Source of the DNA: Dasypus novemcinctus
Lineage: Eukaryota > Chordata > Mammalia > Cingulata > Dasypodidae
Length of the DNA: 64,000 bases
NCBI RefSeq assembly: GCF_030445035.2
Contig: NC_080701.1
Location: forward strand, 26,566,798 to 26,630,797
Direction: 5' to 3'
The position numbers were made by a program, and so were the translations under genes. Of the stretch, positions 1 to 16,249 are shown one piece after another (position 1 is the first letter of the stretch; each line of letters opens with the position of its first letter). The notes under the pieces were generated by a model. It searched no databases. It saw only the letters and a program-made list of their open reading frames with translations, and was not told the DNA's origin.

Positions 1-346
1 TATGTTATTTGTCCCTTGGTAGTAAAATTGCTTACTGTATATGAAAAACAGACCAGAAAGATGTGATTTGGGTAACTTAATTGACTTACTAATACTGGTT
101 GTCTTTGGCTAGCTACTTGTGAGGCAGTGGGTAGTTTTCTGTTTTCTTTATTTTCCAAGTTTTCTATAACGGATCTAAGAATGATGTCCCAGAAGCAAAC
201 CAATTCTCACAGCCACCAGTTTCTTGAGAACACCTCCACTTACTATGTGAATGCAAGGAAAGTAAAAATTATACTGTGGTCTCTTACTGGTTCAGAATTT
301 TGGAAGAGTAGTATAGGTTTTAATATATTAACTTTTAAAATTGGAT
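1..346 (+). other. POLB intron sequence, no feature seen
   Basis: AT-rich sequence presumed to lie in the POLB intron upstream of exon 10. I see no exon, repeat family or regulatory motif that I can defend. Confidence 0.4.
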
Positions 347-1084
347 CGTGGGAAGCAGATGTGGCTCAAGTGATTGGGCTCCCATCTACCATATGGGAGG
401 CCCCAGGTTTAGTTCGTTGGGCCTCCTGGTGAAGGCAAGCTGGCCCGTGCCACGGAGACCTGGCAGCCTGCACTGTGGAGAGCTGGCGCAGCAAAATGAC
501 ACAACAAAGGGAGATGCAGAGGAGAGACAACGAGAGACGCAGCAGACCAGAGAGATGAGGTGGCTCAAGCAACTGAGCACCTCTCTCCCACACTGGAGGT
601 CCCGGGATCGGTTCCCAGTGTCCCCTAAAGAGAAAGACGAGAAGGGAAGTGGACTTGCCTCAACAGATAGAGCATCCACCTACCACATGGGAGGTCCAGT
701 GTTCAAACCCAGGACCTCCTGACCTGTGTGGTGAAGCTGGCTCACATCCAGTGCTGATGCGTGCAAGGAGTGCCGTGCCACACAGGGGTGTCCCTCACAT
801 AGGGGAGCCCCACGTGCAAGGAGTGCACCCCGTAAGGAGAACTGCCCTGCACGAAAAAAGTGCAGCCTGCCCAGGAATGGCGCCGCACACACAGAGAGCT
901 GACACAACAAGATGACACAACAAAAAGAAACACAGATTCCTGGTGTCACTGACAAAAATACAAGCAGACACAAAAGAACACACAGTGAATGGACACAGAG
1001 AGCAGACAACTGGGGCGGGGGTGGGGAGGGGAGAGAAATAAATAAAATTAATCTTTAAGAAAAAGAGAGACGAGAGGAAGAAAA
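347..1084 (+). mobile_element. Nested pair of DAS-type SINEs
   Basis: The outer element starts with the DAS head (GGAAGCAGATGTGGCTCAAG), continues in the variant body (GAAGGCAAGCTGGCC) and contains a second tRNA-like block near 555-620. Its tail is split by a second, full-length DAS-SINE at about 644-1061. The whole block is bounded by the 10-bp duplication AAAATTGGAT (337-346 and 1085-1094), so it entered as one insertion and was later invaded. The inner copy has its own duplication, close to AAAGAGAAAGACGAG (627-643 and about 1062-1077). Confidence 0.85.
644..1061 (+). mobile_element. Full-length DAS-SINE (inner copy)
   Basis: It has a tRNA-like head with a B-box-like GTTCAAACCCAGG near 695, the GC-rich body with GCAAGGAGTGC repeats, the ACACAACAAAAAGAAACACAG stretch and an (AAAT)n tail. 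It is inserted in the tail of an older SINE. Confidence 0.85.
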
Positions 1085-1254
1085 AAAATTGGATAGAAGA
1101 ACTTTATTTTAAACTTTTTAGAATAAATACTTGACTGAATCTCTGGGTCAGCTGTAGAGTTTTCCTAGGAAGTAAATGATGAGTATCAAAAATACTCTGG
1201 GTAGGTGCTGTAAGCATCTTGAGTTGAGGAGAGGAAAATACTAAATCCCTAATT

Positions 1255-1420
1255 CCTGACATACAGAAAGAGCATTGGATTGGGTTCAAAAGAACCGGGT
1301 TCTGAGGCCAGATCTACTACCCCTGAATGATTTTAGGTGCCTCTCCTTCCAAATCCTAGTTTCCATATTTACAAAATGGGGGGATTGGACTTAACCAGTT
1401 GTTCAAGTAGGTCTGTGCAT
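1255..1420 (+). repeat. MIR-like ancient SINE remnant
   Basis: The order of phrases is that of MIR: a GGATTGGGTTCAAA-like segment, then GCCTCTCCTTCC, TTTCCATATTTACAAAATGG and GGGATTGGACTTA. It is strongly diverged, so edges are approximate. Confidence 0.5.
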
Positions 1421-2324
1421 TAGAAAAACCTAGGAAACTTTAAAAATACACAGATTGCTATCCCCTGCTACAAACCAACTAAATAAGAATCTTCTTGGGT
1501 GGGACCTTGGAATCTATTTTCATGGTGTAGATTTGGGATGCACAGCAAGCCGGATGCATGCTTAGTGGCTTATGACAACCTTCCTAGATTTATATATTTA
1601 TATTTGATTTTAATTTTATTATTGAACATGTTATATGGTTATATATTTCAATATAAAATATAGACTAAGAATTCTCACTTCATCCTATCCCCATTCACTC
1701 TACCTAGCCCATTGTTTCATTAGTAACCCCTTCCCTGTGTGTTCTTCCAGTGTTTCTGCATTTAGATACAACAAAATGTCAATGTGCATTCTTGGTTCCC
1801 CTCCTTCCTGTCCCTTTCACAAAGGTAATATACTATACACATAATACTCTACCTTCTTTTTTTCCCTAAGTAATACCTCGTGGAGAGTTTTCCACATCAA
1901 TACATAGCTTCCTTATTTTCTTTTCCAGCTGCCTTCTTTTCTATTGTATGGATGTTCCATACTTAATCAAGTTACCTATTGATGGATCCTTGGGTTGTTT
2001 TCCCTTGTTTGCTCGGTTAGATTTTTTTTTTTTAATTGATAGAGAAATACGTTTTTGGTGGTGGTTGGGGTTGGAGGGGGGGGAGTGAAAGGCCTTCAGC
2101 TTTTAGGAGAAAGAGCCAAATGAGAAGAAAAGATGATTGGATTTTCTTTCTTTAAAAAGTCCTAATACAGTCTAGTCTTATTTTTATTTAAATATCTGGT
2201 TAAAGATTATTGATGAATAGGATGATGATCCAGAGATACTGCAAGATCTTCATTTACCAAAAGCATGTTTTGTATACATTGTACTTATCAAAATGGAAAG
2301 AGAGGAGAGAGAAAAAGAGTTATT

Positions 2325-2450
2325 TTATGCTGTGTGTTAGGCACTATGCCAGATACTCATATATAAGTTTTTTTTTAGTTGCGTAACAGCCTATGAAGTA
2401 GAATTCAGATAAGGAACTGAGGTCTAGTGGAGTATATAATCCTCGTTTAC
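2325..2450 (+). repeat. MIR-like ancient SINE remnant
   Basis: GTGTTAGGCACTATGCCAGA, followed by a run about gaps, AACAGCCTATGAAGTAGA and AAGGAACTGAGG, resembles the MIR antisense core. Edges are approximate. Confidence 0.45.
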
Positions 2451-2489
2451 AATACTGGGGAAAAAAAAGCATTTAAAGTATCTTTAAAT

Positions 2490-5120
2490 GTCATCTGCAA
2501 ATAAATTTTGTCCTCTTTGTAGATGACATGATTCTATATATAGAAAATCCTGAAAAATTTTCAACAAAGCTACTAGAGCTAATAAATTCAACAGAGTGTT
2601 GGGCACAAGATCAATATGCAGAAGTCAATAGTGTTTCTGTACACTAGTCAGGAACAATCTGAAGAGGAAATCAAGAAAAAATTCCATTTACAATAGCAAC
2701 AAAAATACTCAAATATCTAGGAATAAATCTAACCAACAATGCAAAGGACTTGTACATGGAAAACTACAAAACATCACTTACAGGAATCAATGAAGACCCA
2801 AATAAATGGAAGGACACTCTATATTCATGCACTGGAAGACTTAGTGTTTTTTAGATGTCAGTTCTACCCAAAGCAACTTACAGACTCAATGCAATCCCAG
2901 TCAAAATTCCAAAAGCCTTATCTGCAAAAATGGGAAAACAAAACATCAAATTTATATGGAAGGATAAGGGGCCCCAACTCACTAAAACCATCTTGAAAGA
3001 GAAGAATGAATTTGTAGGACTCAAATTTCCCAATTTTAAAACTTATTACAAAGCTACAGTAATCAAAACAGCATGGTACTTGTGCAAGGACAGACATATA
3101 CACAATAGAATAAAATTGAGAGTTCAGAAATAAACCCTCACATCTATGGCCAGTTGATTTTTGGCAAGGATGCAAGTTTACTCAGTGGGAAAATAATAGT
3201 TTCCTCAACAAATAGTGCTGGGAAAACTGGATGCTCACATCCAAAAGAATGAAGGTGGACCTCCTACCTCATACCATATGCAAAAATTACTCAAAATGGC
3301 TCAAAGACCTAAATATAAGAAGCAAACTGTAAAACTCCCAGAAGAAAACATAGGGAAGCATCTTCTAAGAAACAATAGCCTAACCATTTGTGTTAGGCTG
3401 TGGTTTCTTAGACTTTATACTTGAAGCATGAACATCAAAAGAAAAAAAATAGATCAGTGGGACTTCATCAAAATTAAAAATTCGTGCATCAAATGACTTC
3501 ATTATGACAGTAACAAGACAACCTACAGAATGGGAGGGAGTTTTTGGATATCACATATCTGATAAGGGTTTAATATCAGATATTACCAGACTCTATAAAG
3601 AAATCCTACAATTCAGTAAGAAAAAGACAGTCAACCCAATTTAAAAATGGGCAAAAGACTTGAATAAACATTTCTCCAAAGAAGTTATACAGATGGCCAC
3701 TAAGCATATGAAAAGTTGCTCAGCATCATTAGCTGTTAGGGAAATGCAAATCAAAACACAATGAGAGGGAAGCGGCCTTGGCCCAGTGGTTAGAGTGTCC
3801 ATCTACCACATGGGAGGTCCGCGGTTCAAACCCCGGGCCTCCTTGATCCGTGTGGAGCTGGCCCATGCGCAGTGCTGTTGCATGCAAGGGAGTGCCATGC
3901 CACGCAAGAGGTGTCCCCCGCGTAGGGGAGCCCCACACACGAGGAGTACACCCCGTAAGGAGAGCCGCCCAGCGCGAAAGAAAGTACAGCCTGCCCAGGA
4001 ATGGCACCGCATGATGACACAACAAAAGATGACACAACAAAAAGAAACACAGATTCCCGTGCCACTGACAACAACAGAAGTGGACAAAGACAAAGAAGAC
4101 GATGCAGCAAATAGACACAGAACAGACGGGGTGGGGTGGGGCGGGGCGGGGCAAGAAATAAATAAAACTTTAAAAAAAAACACAATGAGATACCATTTCA
4201 TACCCTCTGGAATGGCTTAAAAAAATGGGAAATAGTAACTGTTGAAGAAGATGTGGGGAAATAGGAACACTTGTATATCATCGGTGAGTATGTAAACTAG
4301 TGTAGGCGCTGTGGAAAACAGTTTGACGGTTCCTCAGAAGGTTAAGTACTGGATTACCATATGACCCTGCAGTCCCACGTCTAAGTGTATAACCAAAAGA
4401 ACTGGAAGAGACTCAAACAGATAAATGCACACCAATGTTCATAGCGACATTATTCATAACACCAAAAGATGGAAGCAACCCAAGTGTCCATTAACAGATG
4501 CGTGGTATATACATATAATGGAATATTATTCAGCTATAAAGAGGAATGCAGTTCTGATACATGTGACAACATAGACGAACCTTGAAGACATCATGTTGAG
4601 TGAAAAAAGCTGGATGCAAAAGGACAAATATTGTATGTGCTTATTGATATGAAATAATTAAGCAAATTCACAGACTAGAAACTAGAATACAGGCTACCAG
4701 GGAAAGAGAATGTTTAGATAATGTTTAATTGGTACAGCATGTTGGTTTGGGGTGATGGAAAAGTTTTGGTAATGGATGTTGGTGGTGATAGCAAATATTG
4801 TGAATGTGATTAATGCCACTGAAATATATAAATTTAATGTGGTTAAAAGGGGAAATTTTAGGTTATTTTAAATTATGTTAAAAAATAATTTAAAAAAAAC
4901 ACCGTATGACTGTCCAAATAAACAGTGACTACTAGTATAAACTATGGGCTATAGTTAAGAGTGCAATGATAATAATATTGTTTAATCAATTGGGACAATA
5001 GTACCACACTGATGCAAAAGGTTAATGATAGGGAAAACTGTGTGGGTGAGGTGGGAATATATGGGAACTCTGTATTTTCTGCATGATTTTTCTGTAAATT
5101 TGCAACTTCTCAAGTAAGTA
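2490..5120 (+). mobile_element. Old L1 LINE, ORF2 3' part and 3' UTR
   Basis: A LINE-1 fragment in POLB intron sequence. Near the start is the reverse-transcriptase box FVDDMILYIENP (coding bases 2516-2551). It is followed by conserved ORF2 segments such as KMGKQNIKFIWK (about 2928-2963). The end has phrases typical of old mammalian L1 (AAGCAACCCAAGTGTCCATT, GGAATATTATTCAGC, CTGTATTTTCTGCATGATTT). The reading frame is broken in several places and the 5' portion is missing. It is interrupted by the DAS-SINE at 3767-4176. Precise subfamily not determined. Confidence 0.85.
3767..4176 (+). mobile_element. Full-length DAS-SINE inside L1
   Basis: Complete head, body and A-rich tail. It is flanked by a perfect 14-bp duplication AAAACACAATGAGA (3753-3766 and 4177-4190). 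Excising one copy restores an uninterrupted L1 ORF2 sequence (ATCAAAACACAATGAGATAC). Confidence 0.95.
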
Positions 5121-5309
5121 AGTAAATAGGTAAATCCCAAGTCATTACTAAGTGCCATGTCCTTATCCTTGGTACCATAATAGTAATTTTTAACAATATT
5201 TATTAAATGAGTTCAAGTATATGAATTTAAATGTGTTTCCTGGTTAACCTTTACAGAGTTGAGCGTATTGTTTAATTTGAGATTGTTAGGTATATTGTTG
5301 TTCATAGAT

Positions 5310-5714
5310 TTTTTTTTTAAGATTTATTTATTTCTTTCCCCTTCCGCCCCGCTGTCTGCTCTCCTGTGCCCATTTGCTGTGTGTTCTTCTGCATCTGCTT
5401 GCATTGTCAGGCGGCACCGGGAAACTGCGTCTTTTTTTGTTCCATCATCTTGCTTCATCAGCTGTCCATGTGTGCGACACCACTCCTGGGCGGGCTGTGC
5501 ATTTTTCGCGTGGGGCGGCTCTCCTTTCAGGGCGCCCTCCTAGGGCGCATGACTACCCTACGCAGGGACGCCCCTGTGTGGCAGGGCACTCCTTGCGTGC
5601 ATCAACACTGCCCGTGGGCCAGCTCCACACGGGTCAAGGAGGCCCTGGGTATCCAACCCTGGACCCTCCATATGGTAGTCGGACACTCTATCAGTTGAGC
5701 CACGTCTGCTTCCC
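5310..5714 (-). mobile_element. DAS-SINE, reverse orientation
   Basis: It reads as the complement of the family: poly(T)/(ATTT) tail at the left, tRNA-like head ending CGTCTGCTTCCCC at the right. A short duplication CATAGAT lies at 5303-5309 and 5715-5721. It sits in the POLB intron upstream of exon 10. Confidence 0.88.
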
Positions 5715-6016
5715 CATAGATGTATTTTTTAACTATTTTAAATGGTGATTATTCAGTATTGAATGATTAGGTACATTTTAATTTTATTAAATTAACCAAT
5801 TGTTTGCAATGTATATCTAATGCCAATTGCTGTTGTCCCAGATCCTGTTGTCTATAGCAATATACCTGAATAGTTGGATAGAATTGAAATCTTTTAACTA
5901 ATTCTGAATATGAAGTACAGTGATATAGAGGGTTAGGCATTAAGAAGTAAGTCTTCTCTGTGTTATCAGCTTGGTTCTGTGTTTGCCTGAGTGATAAATT
6001 TACATGGGGAATTTAA

Positions 6017-11251
<5,235 letters not shown>

Positions 11252-11400
11252 GGCCTGTCCTCCCCCCACGCACAGCCCACGAGGAGTCTTAATTTATTTC
11301 TTAACCTTTGCTATGTAAGGGTCTTTGGTGTTTTTAAATAATTGTTTCTTCTTCATGCTTTAGCTTGCATTGTAGCCAATAAAACCTCATGTAATACTAT
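11252..11400 (+). terminator. POLB: POLB 3' UTR and poly(A) signal
   Basis: A short 3' UTR of about 150 bp follows the TGA. A canonical AATAAA lies at 11378-11383 in the context GCCAATAAAACC, with cleavage expected near 11400. Downstream sequence is T-rich and AT-rich (11405-12000), as expected past a 3' end. Confidence 0.85.
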
Positions 11401-12625
11401 CAAATAGTGTTCTTACTTTATTAGCAAATATGTTCAGTTTAAACTTGCATATTATGTTCATCATCACATCATCTACATCATGTGATAAGGTGATAAGAAG
11501 TCTTTAATCGGAAATGTTATATTCTTACTTTCTGCCCTGATGCCATAAAACACTTCCTTTCCTCCTACTTACTGACTGTAAATTAGTCAGTTAATGTACA
11601 CCCAGAGGCTAGCATCTGGAAGATGGCTCAGTTTTTTTTCTCCATAAATTAGAGACCTTCATAAATTTAAATCTCTTCTTTGGCTGGCCCATATTTGATT
11701 TTGTAATATATAACTTAAATAGAACAAATGTATGGTTCATTTATTTATTTATTTTATTTTTGGTTTATTTCTTAAATGAAATTTGTAGCAATTGATTGTA
11801 ATCTGTTAGAAAGAACTTTCTCAAGCATAACCACTTCCTATAGGCCCCATCACAAAATTTGACCTCTTAAACTTGAAGCAAACACATCAATTTTACTTTT
11901 TTGCCTGAATTTTCCTCCAAGGTAACTTTTAATTACAAACAGTCAAAATATGTAAATAAAGACACTCTTTGAAAGCTCCAGCTTTCGAATAGAAAAATTA
12001 CATATAAATATATAAAGTGTAAAAAGTTAACAAGTGGTAAGTAAAACTATTGGAAACAAAATACATGAAAATGCTTTATAACTTCTAAAGAGCTATATAA
12101 ATATGAGATGTTACTACCTTTTGAGTTTTCTTTATTGAGCAAATTATTTTGTAGTAAAATGGGATTTTCCTTCCAGTAAATGAAGGAAAATAAACAATAG
12201 GGTTTTTAAAGAAAAATATAATATTTACTGTGATAATTTTCACTGGTAAGATACAAAAATTCATTCACTTTTAATTTCAGATACCATCTTTTTTTTTTTC
12301 CTTCTCCAAGCTGCTGTCAGTACCAACCCTTCATCAAAAATTACTTAAAAATTTATTTAAAACCAATTGAGTCACTAGATCAAATTAAATTTTTTTTTGT
12401 TACAGGAACATAGCAGTTTTCTGGAGAAATATACAAAAAAACAAAGCTATTTTGTGTTTATCACAAGGTAGCATCTCCAAGCTCTCTAGCTTCTGTTCAT
12501 ATCAGCTGCTACAAGATCTTATTTTAAGAGATATTTGTACAGAAAAAAAAATTTAAATTAATGTCTGAGATTTCCACTAGAATACAAGGAGGATTCTTCC
12601 TTATTCTGAAATATTTATAGTTTTT
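11401..12625. other. POLB-DKK4 convergent intergenic space
   Basis: About 1.2 kb of AT-rich DNA between two converging 3' ends. It must hold the DKK4 3' UTR on the minus strand; a possible minus-strand AATAAA lies at 12352-12357 and another near 12130. I could not decide which is used. Confidence 0.4.
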
Positions 12626-12876
12626 TTAGATTTTTTGACATACTCTTAACCGTGCGTGTTGTCGATTGCCAATAACTTGACTTCGACATAATAGTCCAGG
12701 ACCGCAGTCACAACGCTGGAAAATTTCTGGAGCTTGAGCCGTATCTTTGTGACCTCTCCTTGAGCAGACCTGTCCCTCCAAGAGGACTGGTTTGCAAATT
12801 TTGGTCCAAAAATGACGAGCACAGCAAAGTCCAGGTCCACAGTCAAAAGTTCTAAGACAGCTTTCTCCTTCTTGTC
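12626..12876 (-). CDS. DKK4: DKK4 exon 4: colipase-fold domain and stop
   Basis: 251-bp exon from [18 protein letters not shown] to RLRVCQKI-stop (TAA at 12626-12628 on the minus strand). Acceptor TGTTACAG. All ten cysteines of the C-terminal domain are seen, including the CGPGLCC and [10 protein letters not shown] motifs. Confidence 0.95.
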
Positions 12877-15848
12877 CTGTAACAAGATTAATGGGGTCAT
12901 TAGCAAAAAATGGCAAAAGTGGCATGTGGGGGAATTCCTACAGGGGTAAAGACATGGGGTATGCGACTGGCGGCCACAAAGCACAGACGGAAACAGCAGG
13001 CAGTCATAGTTAGGGCCTAGGCTAAAAGCAGTAGTAAAATGGAAACTCCAGCCCTACTGGACAGAATTTCATCTGTCTTATATAGTTAAAACATTTACCA
13101 AAGAAATGTGCAATTTCCATTCTTGAGAAAGGAAATAAGTATCACTCAGCAATGTTTTCTTAAATGGAATTTATACTGATACAAAGAGAGACCATTACTT
13201 ATGAAAAGAGCCGGTTAACCTGAAGACACAAACAAGAATGGTCACTTGACCAACTTCAAACGTTCCGGTTATTTTATGCCAAAGATAGGAATTTGAGACT
13301 ACAACTTTGCCAAAAGCCTCATCTTAGAGAAGTGTATGTTTTGTACAAGGACAAAAAAAAAGTTGTGTCTACTTCCACCTCTCTTTTATTTTGCATCCTG
13401 GGGTCTAGAAAGGCAAATTGCCCATTGTTGAATTGTAGACTGTAGAAGGGTTGTATGTGGACAAAATTGAATTAAATGCAGGTTTTCTTGCTGCCCAGTC
13501 AGCTATGGCTGGCTCTTCTCCTGCCCTCCTGGCCTGCTGGCTGCCCACAGGACCTCTTAGGGAAAGAGATTTGAAACGGGACGTGTTCCCTACATGTTTC
13601 TGGGGTGGAAAGGAATCAAAAGTCAGTTTCAGCCTATCCTTAAGAGCCTAGGGGGAGAGAACGTTTTCCTTCCATAAGATGTCCTCAGAGCGCTTCTCTT
13701 ACCCTTACTGCCTTGTGATTTCTTCGTGCTTGGCTTCCTCTTGGGTTTGTTTTCCTGAACGGGATGCTCAGTTATTCCTTTTGTGTCTACGTCGTCGTGG
13801 TCATCGGGCTGCCTTTCTGATATGGTGGCTGCATCTTCCATCGCTGTGCAGACATCTGCGGGACAAGCAGGTGAAAGCGGAGTTAGTCACTTCCAGGAGC
13901 AGGAACGCAGACATGCTGATCATAATACCGTGACATGGTTTGGCAGCACCTTGGCCTTCACTTTCTACATAACTCTCTAGATTTCTGAAACACATGCACT
14001 AAGTATTTATATACTCACTTTCGGCAAAGAAGGTAGTTAAGTGATTGATGGACTCCAACTGAAAAGGGAATAATTTGAAAGATCCCAACCTGAATCCTTC
14101 CTTTAAAATCATCCCCTCCACGTGTCTGGCAAGAATTGTATCTGGGCAATAGATTTTTTTTTTGCATCAAGAAAAGGCAGCTGCATTAAATCTACTTCAA
14201 GCGTGAACCCAGGAAATCTTTAGAGAGAAGGTCTGTCATGATGAGATTCAGGTGCTGTCTACTTTAAAAACCCCTGTTCAAAAATAATTAAAAATAAAGA
14301 TAAAAACCACCGTTCATGGAAGCAAAGCCGCCCCGCGAGGGTCTGGGTTGGCTTACCATTTAGACAGAGCGTCCCCGGGCAGCACATGGCGTTGCGCTGG
14401 CACCTCCTCCGTAGCCCACGACACGTCGCACAGAACGGCTTCTCATCGTGGAGCTTGAGGCAGAATTTTCTGGTATTGCAATCCCTGTCAGACAAGCACT
14501 GTGAACCCTGTGAAGGGAAACTGCTGTCACCAACAAGGGCAGGCCACCCAAAAGATATAAAACGCCTTTTACTCAAGGCAGGATGTGGAAGAAGTCAAAT
14601 CGTGGTGGAACGCAATGCTGTGATGTGACAAACCTTAGGTGGCATCTCAAACTGTCAGGAAGATTAGTTTTCTCCCACAAAGGGGAGATCAAATCCCCAG
14701 TGAAGCACCCAGGTGCTGTTAAGGTTATTTGTGTTTGAGAAATTGTCCTACTTGTAAAACTCAGAATTTTCTTTTCTTATATTCCTTGTGAAAAGAGAAG
14801 GAAATGTTTCCCCCTGTGGGTTTTACAGACGATGATGAGAATTATTCACTAACTCTAGAAGGTGTGCTACAGTTTTACTCTTTTTTTTTTTAGGAGTACT
14901 GGGGATTGAACCCAGGACCTCATACACGGGAAGCAGTGACTCAACCACTGAGCTACACCTGCTCCCCGGTGAGAGCTGGTTTTCTCACTTGTTTTTGTTT
15001 GTTTTTAGAAAGGTACAGGGGACCGAACCCAGGAACATGAGAAGCAGGTGCTCAACCACTTGAGCTACATCTGCTCCCCTGTGCTACAGTTTAATTAAAT
15101 GTAATGTTGCTGTTTGGGGCATTCCTATTTGATTTTTCATTCTAGTGAATTCCATTAATCACTGCTTCCGTTTGCTGAGCAGACCTCTGAGAGCTTACAC
15201 AAGTGAACCGTCCTTTTATTTTTAGTACATCTCATTGACACAGACAAAGAGATACCATCCACAGTTGATGCATTTTCATCTATATCTGAAGTGACCCTCA
15301 AAATAATTCTGTGATATTAGGGGCATTGAGAATGTGCCATGACACTCCCATTTAAATTCCAACTCCCATATTCACTGGCTGTGTGACCCTGAAGCAAATT
15401 CCTTAACATCTCTGAGTCTTAGTTTCTTCATCTGTAATTAGGAGGTATGACACCTACCTCGAGTTGTGAGGAAGATTAAAATGAGATATGAATTATATAT
15501 GAAAGGCCTGGCATGTGGTAGAATTTTCTAAATATTCGTTTCCTCCTCATCTATAGGCAAATTTATAACTGAATGCTCTGAAAAGCCATTTTGTTTATTT
15601 AATAAGTTATTGCTAAGGCAATTGGGTTCTAGCCGGGTGGCTCCCCACTTCCTAAATCAATCCAATTTACCTTCTAGATAAGGAAGGGCGCACCTGAGCC
15701 TAAACACAACTCCCCACCCGCCAGGAGGGCCCTTTACCTTGCGAGCGCCTTGCACGTCGGCGGAGTTCTTGATGTTGTTGAAATCCAGGACGAGAGCTGC
15801 CAGGGGGGAGCAGAAGCAGCCCAGGGCCAGCAGAAGCGCCACGGCCAT
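12626..15848 (-). CDS. DKK4: Dickkopf-4, secreted Wnt antagonist (complete)
   Basis: DKK4 is secreted and blocks canonical Wnt signalling by binding LRP5/6. Four coding exons (15738-15848, 14357-14507, 13703-13855, 12626-12876) join in phase with GT/AG borders to give 221 aa. Residues 1-18 form a signal peptide ([18 protein letters not shown]). The N-terminal cysteine-rich domain spans C41-C90 with ten cysteines, then comes a Lys-rich linker ([15 protein letters not shown]). The C-terminal colipase-fold domain spans C145-C218 with ten cysteines. All cysteines of the family pattern are present. The ATG at 15846-15848 is chosen because it opens the signal peptide; the upstream in-frame extension is GC-rich 5' UTR. 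The stop comes after VCQKI, three codons earlier than the human end as I recall it (VCQKIEKL). Confidence 0.95.
12877..13702 (-). other. DKK4: DKK4 intron 3
   Basis: 826 bp of intron with no repeat family I recognise. Open frames here are extensions of the neighbouring exon frames and have no independent support. Confidence 0.6.
13703..13855 (-). CDS. DKK4: DKK4 exon 3: last Cys of domain 1 and linker
   Basis: 153-bp exon starting with the split D88 codon, then [18 protein letters not shown], and ending KKSQGSKG. Acceptor CCCGCAG, donor AAGG/GTAAGA. It contributes C90 and the acidic then basic linker between the two cysteine domains. This linker is the most divergent part relative to human. 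Confidence 0.93.
14357..14507 (-). CDS. DKK4: DKK4 exon 2: first cysteine-rich domain
   Basis: 151-bp exon from [10 protein letters not shown] to CPGTLCLN plus the first base of D88. Acceptor TTCACAG, donor ATG/GTAAGC. It carries nine of the ten cysteines of the DKK N-terminal domain. Confidence 0.94.
14876..15079 (-). mobile_element. Two-unit tRNA-like short SINE in DKK4 intron 1
   Basis: Two related units of about 85-95 bp (near 14881-14967 and 14995-15079). Each reads, as complement, with a tRNA-like head (AGCTACACCTGCTCCCC and AGCTACATCTGCTCCCC) and a B-box-like segment (GAACCCAGG). One 13-bp duplication TGTGCTACAGTTT brackets the pair (14863-14875 and 15080-15092), so both units arrived together or one landed in the other. 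Confidence 0.8.
15330..15530 (+). repeat. MIR element
   Basis: Clear MIR order: TGGCTGTGTGACCCTGAAGC, CTCTGAGTCTTAGTTTCTTC, ATCTGTAATTAGGAGG, ACCTACCTCGAGTTGTGAGG and GCCTGGCATGTGGTAGA. It lies in DKK4 intron 1. Confidence 0.8.
15738..15848 (-). CDS. DKK4: DKK4 exon 1 coding part: signal peptide
   Basis: 37 codons ending in QGARK with donor AAG/GTAAAG (phase 0). It encodes the signal peptide and the mature start [19 protein letters not shown], the conserved DKK N-terminal stretch that contacts LRP6 through its Asn-containing motif in family members. Confidence 0.94.
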
Positions 15849-16002
15849 CCTTGCGGCGCCCGGGGCAGGTATGTCCTGCGAGGGGGGCCCGCGTGAACCC
15901 ACAGCAGCCTTCGCCTGCTGGCTTTTCGGCAGGAGAAGCGGTCCTTGGCGAGGCGTGGACCTGAGCCCAGCGCGTCTGCCCGGCCGGCTCCCGCCTGAGC
16001 TC

Positions 16003-16008
16003 TTTATA
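16003..16008 (-). promoter_or_regulatory. DKK4: DKK4 TATA box
   Basis: TATAAA on the minus strand in context GCTATAAAGAGC, 155 bp upstream of the DKK4 start codon. The transcription start would be expected near 15975. The surrounding 15.7-16.1 kb is GC-rich. Confidence 0.7.
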
Positions 16009-16195
16009 GCAGGTGCACCCCCCGCCGCTCTCCTCCCTCTCCCCTCGTTTCCTTCCTTCTCAGCCCACACAGGCTTCAACAAATCCTTTCAAATCTGTTT
16101 GATCAATAGTTCAAAACAAGGACTCCAGAGAAGGAGAGAAGAGGCCGGGCCACGAGCTTCTGCTCGGGGCGTTGAATCCCTCTTAATTATTGCAT

Positions 16196-16245
16196 ATCAA
16201 AGTTAGTTCAAAAGGGAGCAGAAGAGCAGGATGTCGGTATCAAAG
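16196..16245 (-). promoter_or_regulatory. DKK4: Two TCF/LEF-type sites upstream of DKK4
   Basis: ATCAAAG occurs at 16196-16202 and again at 16239-16245, i.e. CTTTGAT on the gene strand, matching the TCF/LEF consensus exactly. They lie about 190-240 bp upstream of the TATA box. DKK4 is known to be induced by beta-catenin/LEF as a feedback inhibitor, so these sites are plausible mediators. Confidence 0.55.
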
Positions 16246-16249
16246 GCAA

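Noticed and set aside
12646-12984. 112-codon minus-strand ORF overlapping DKK4 exon 4
   Set aside because: It is the wrong frame of a well-supported exon.
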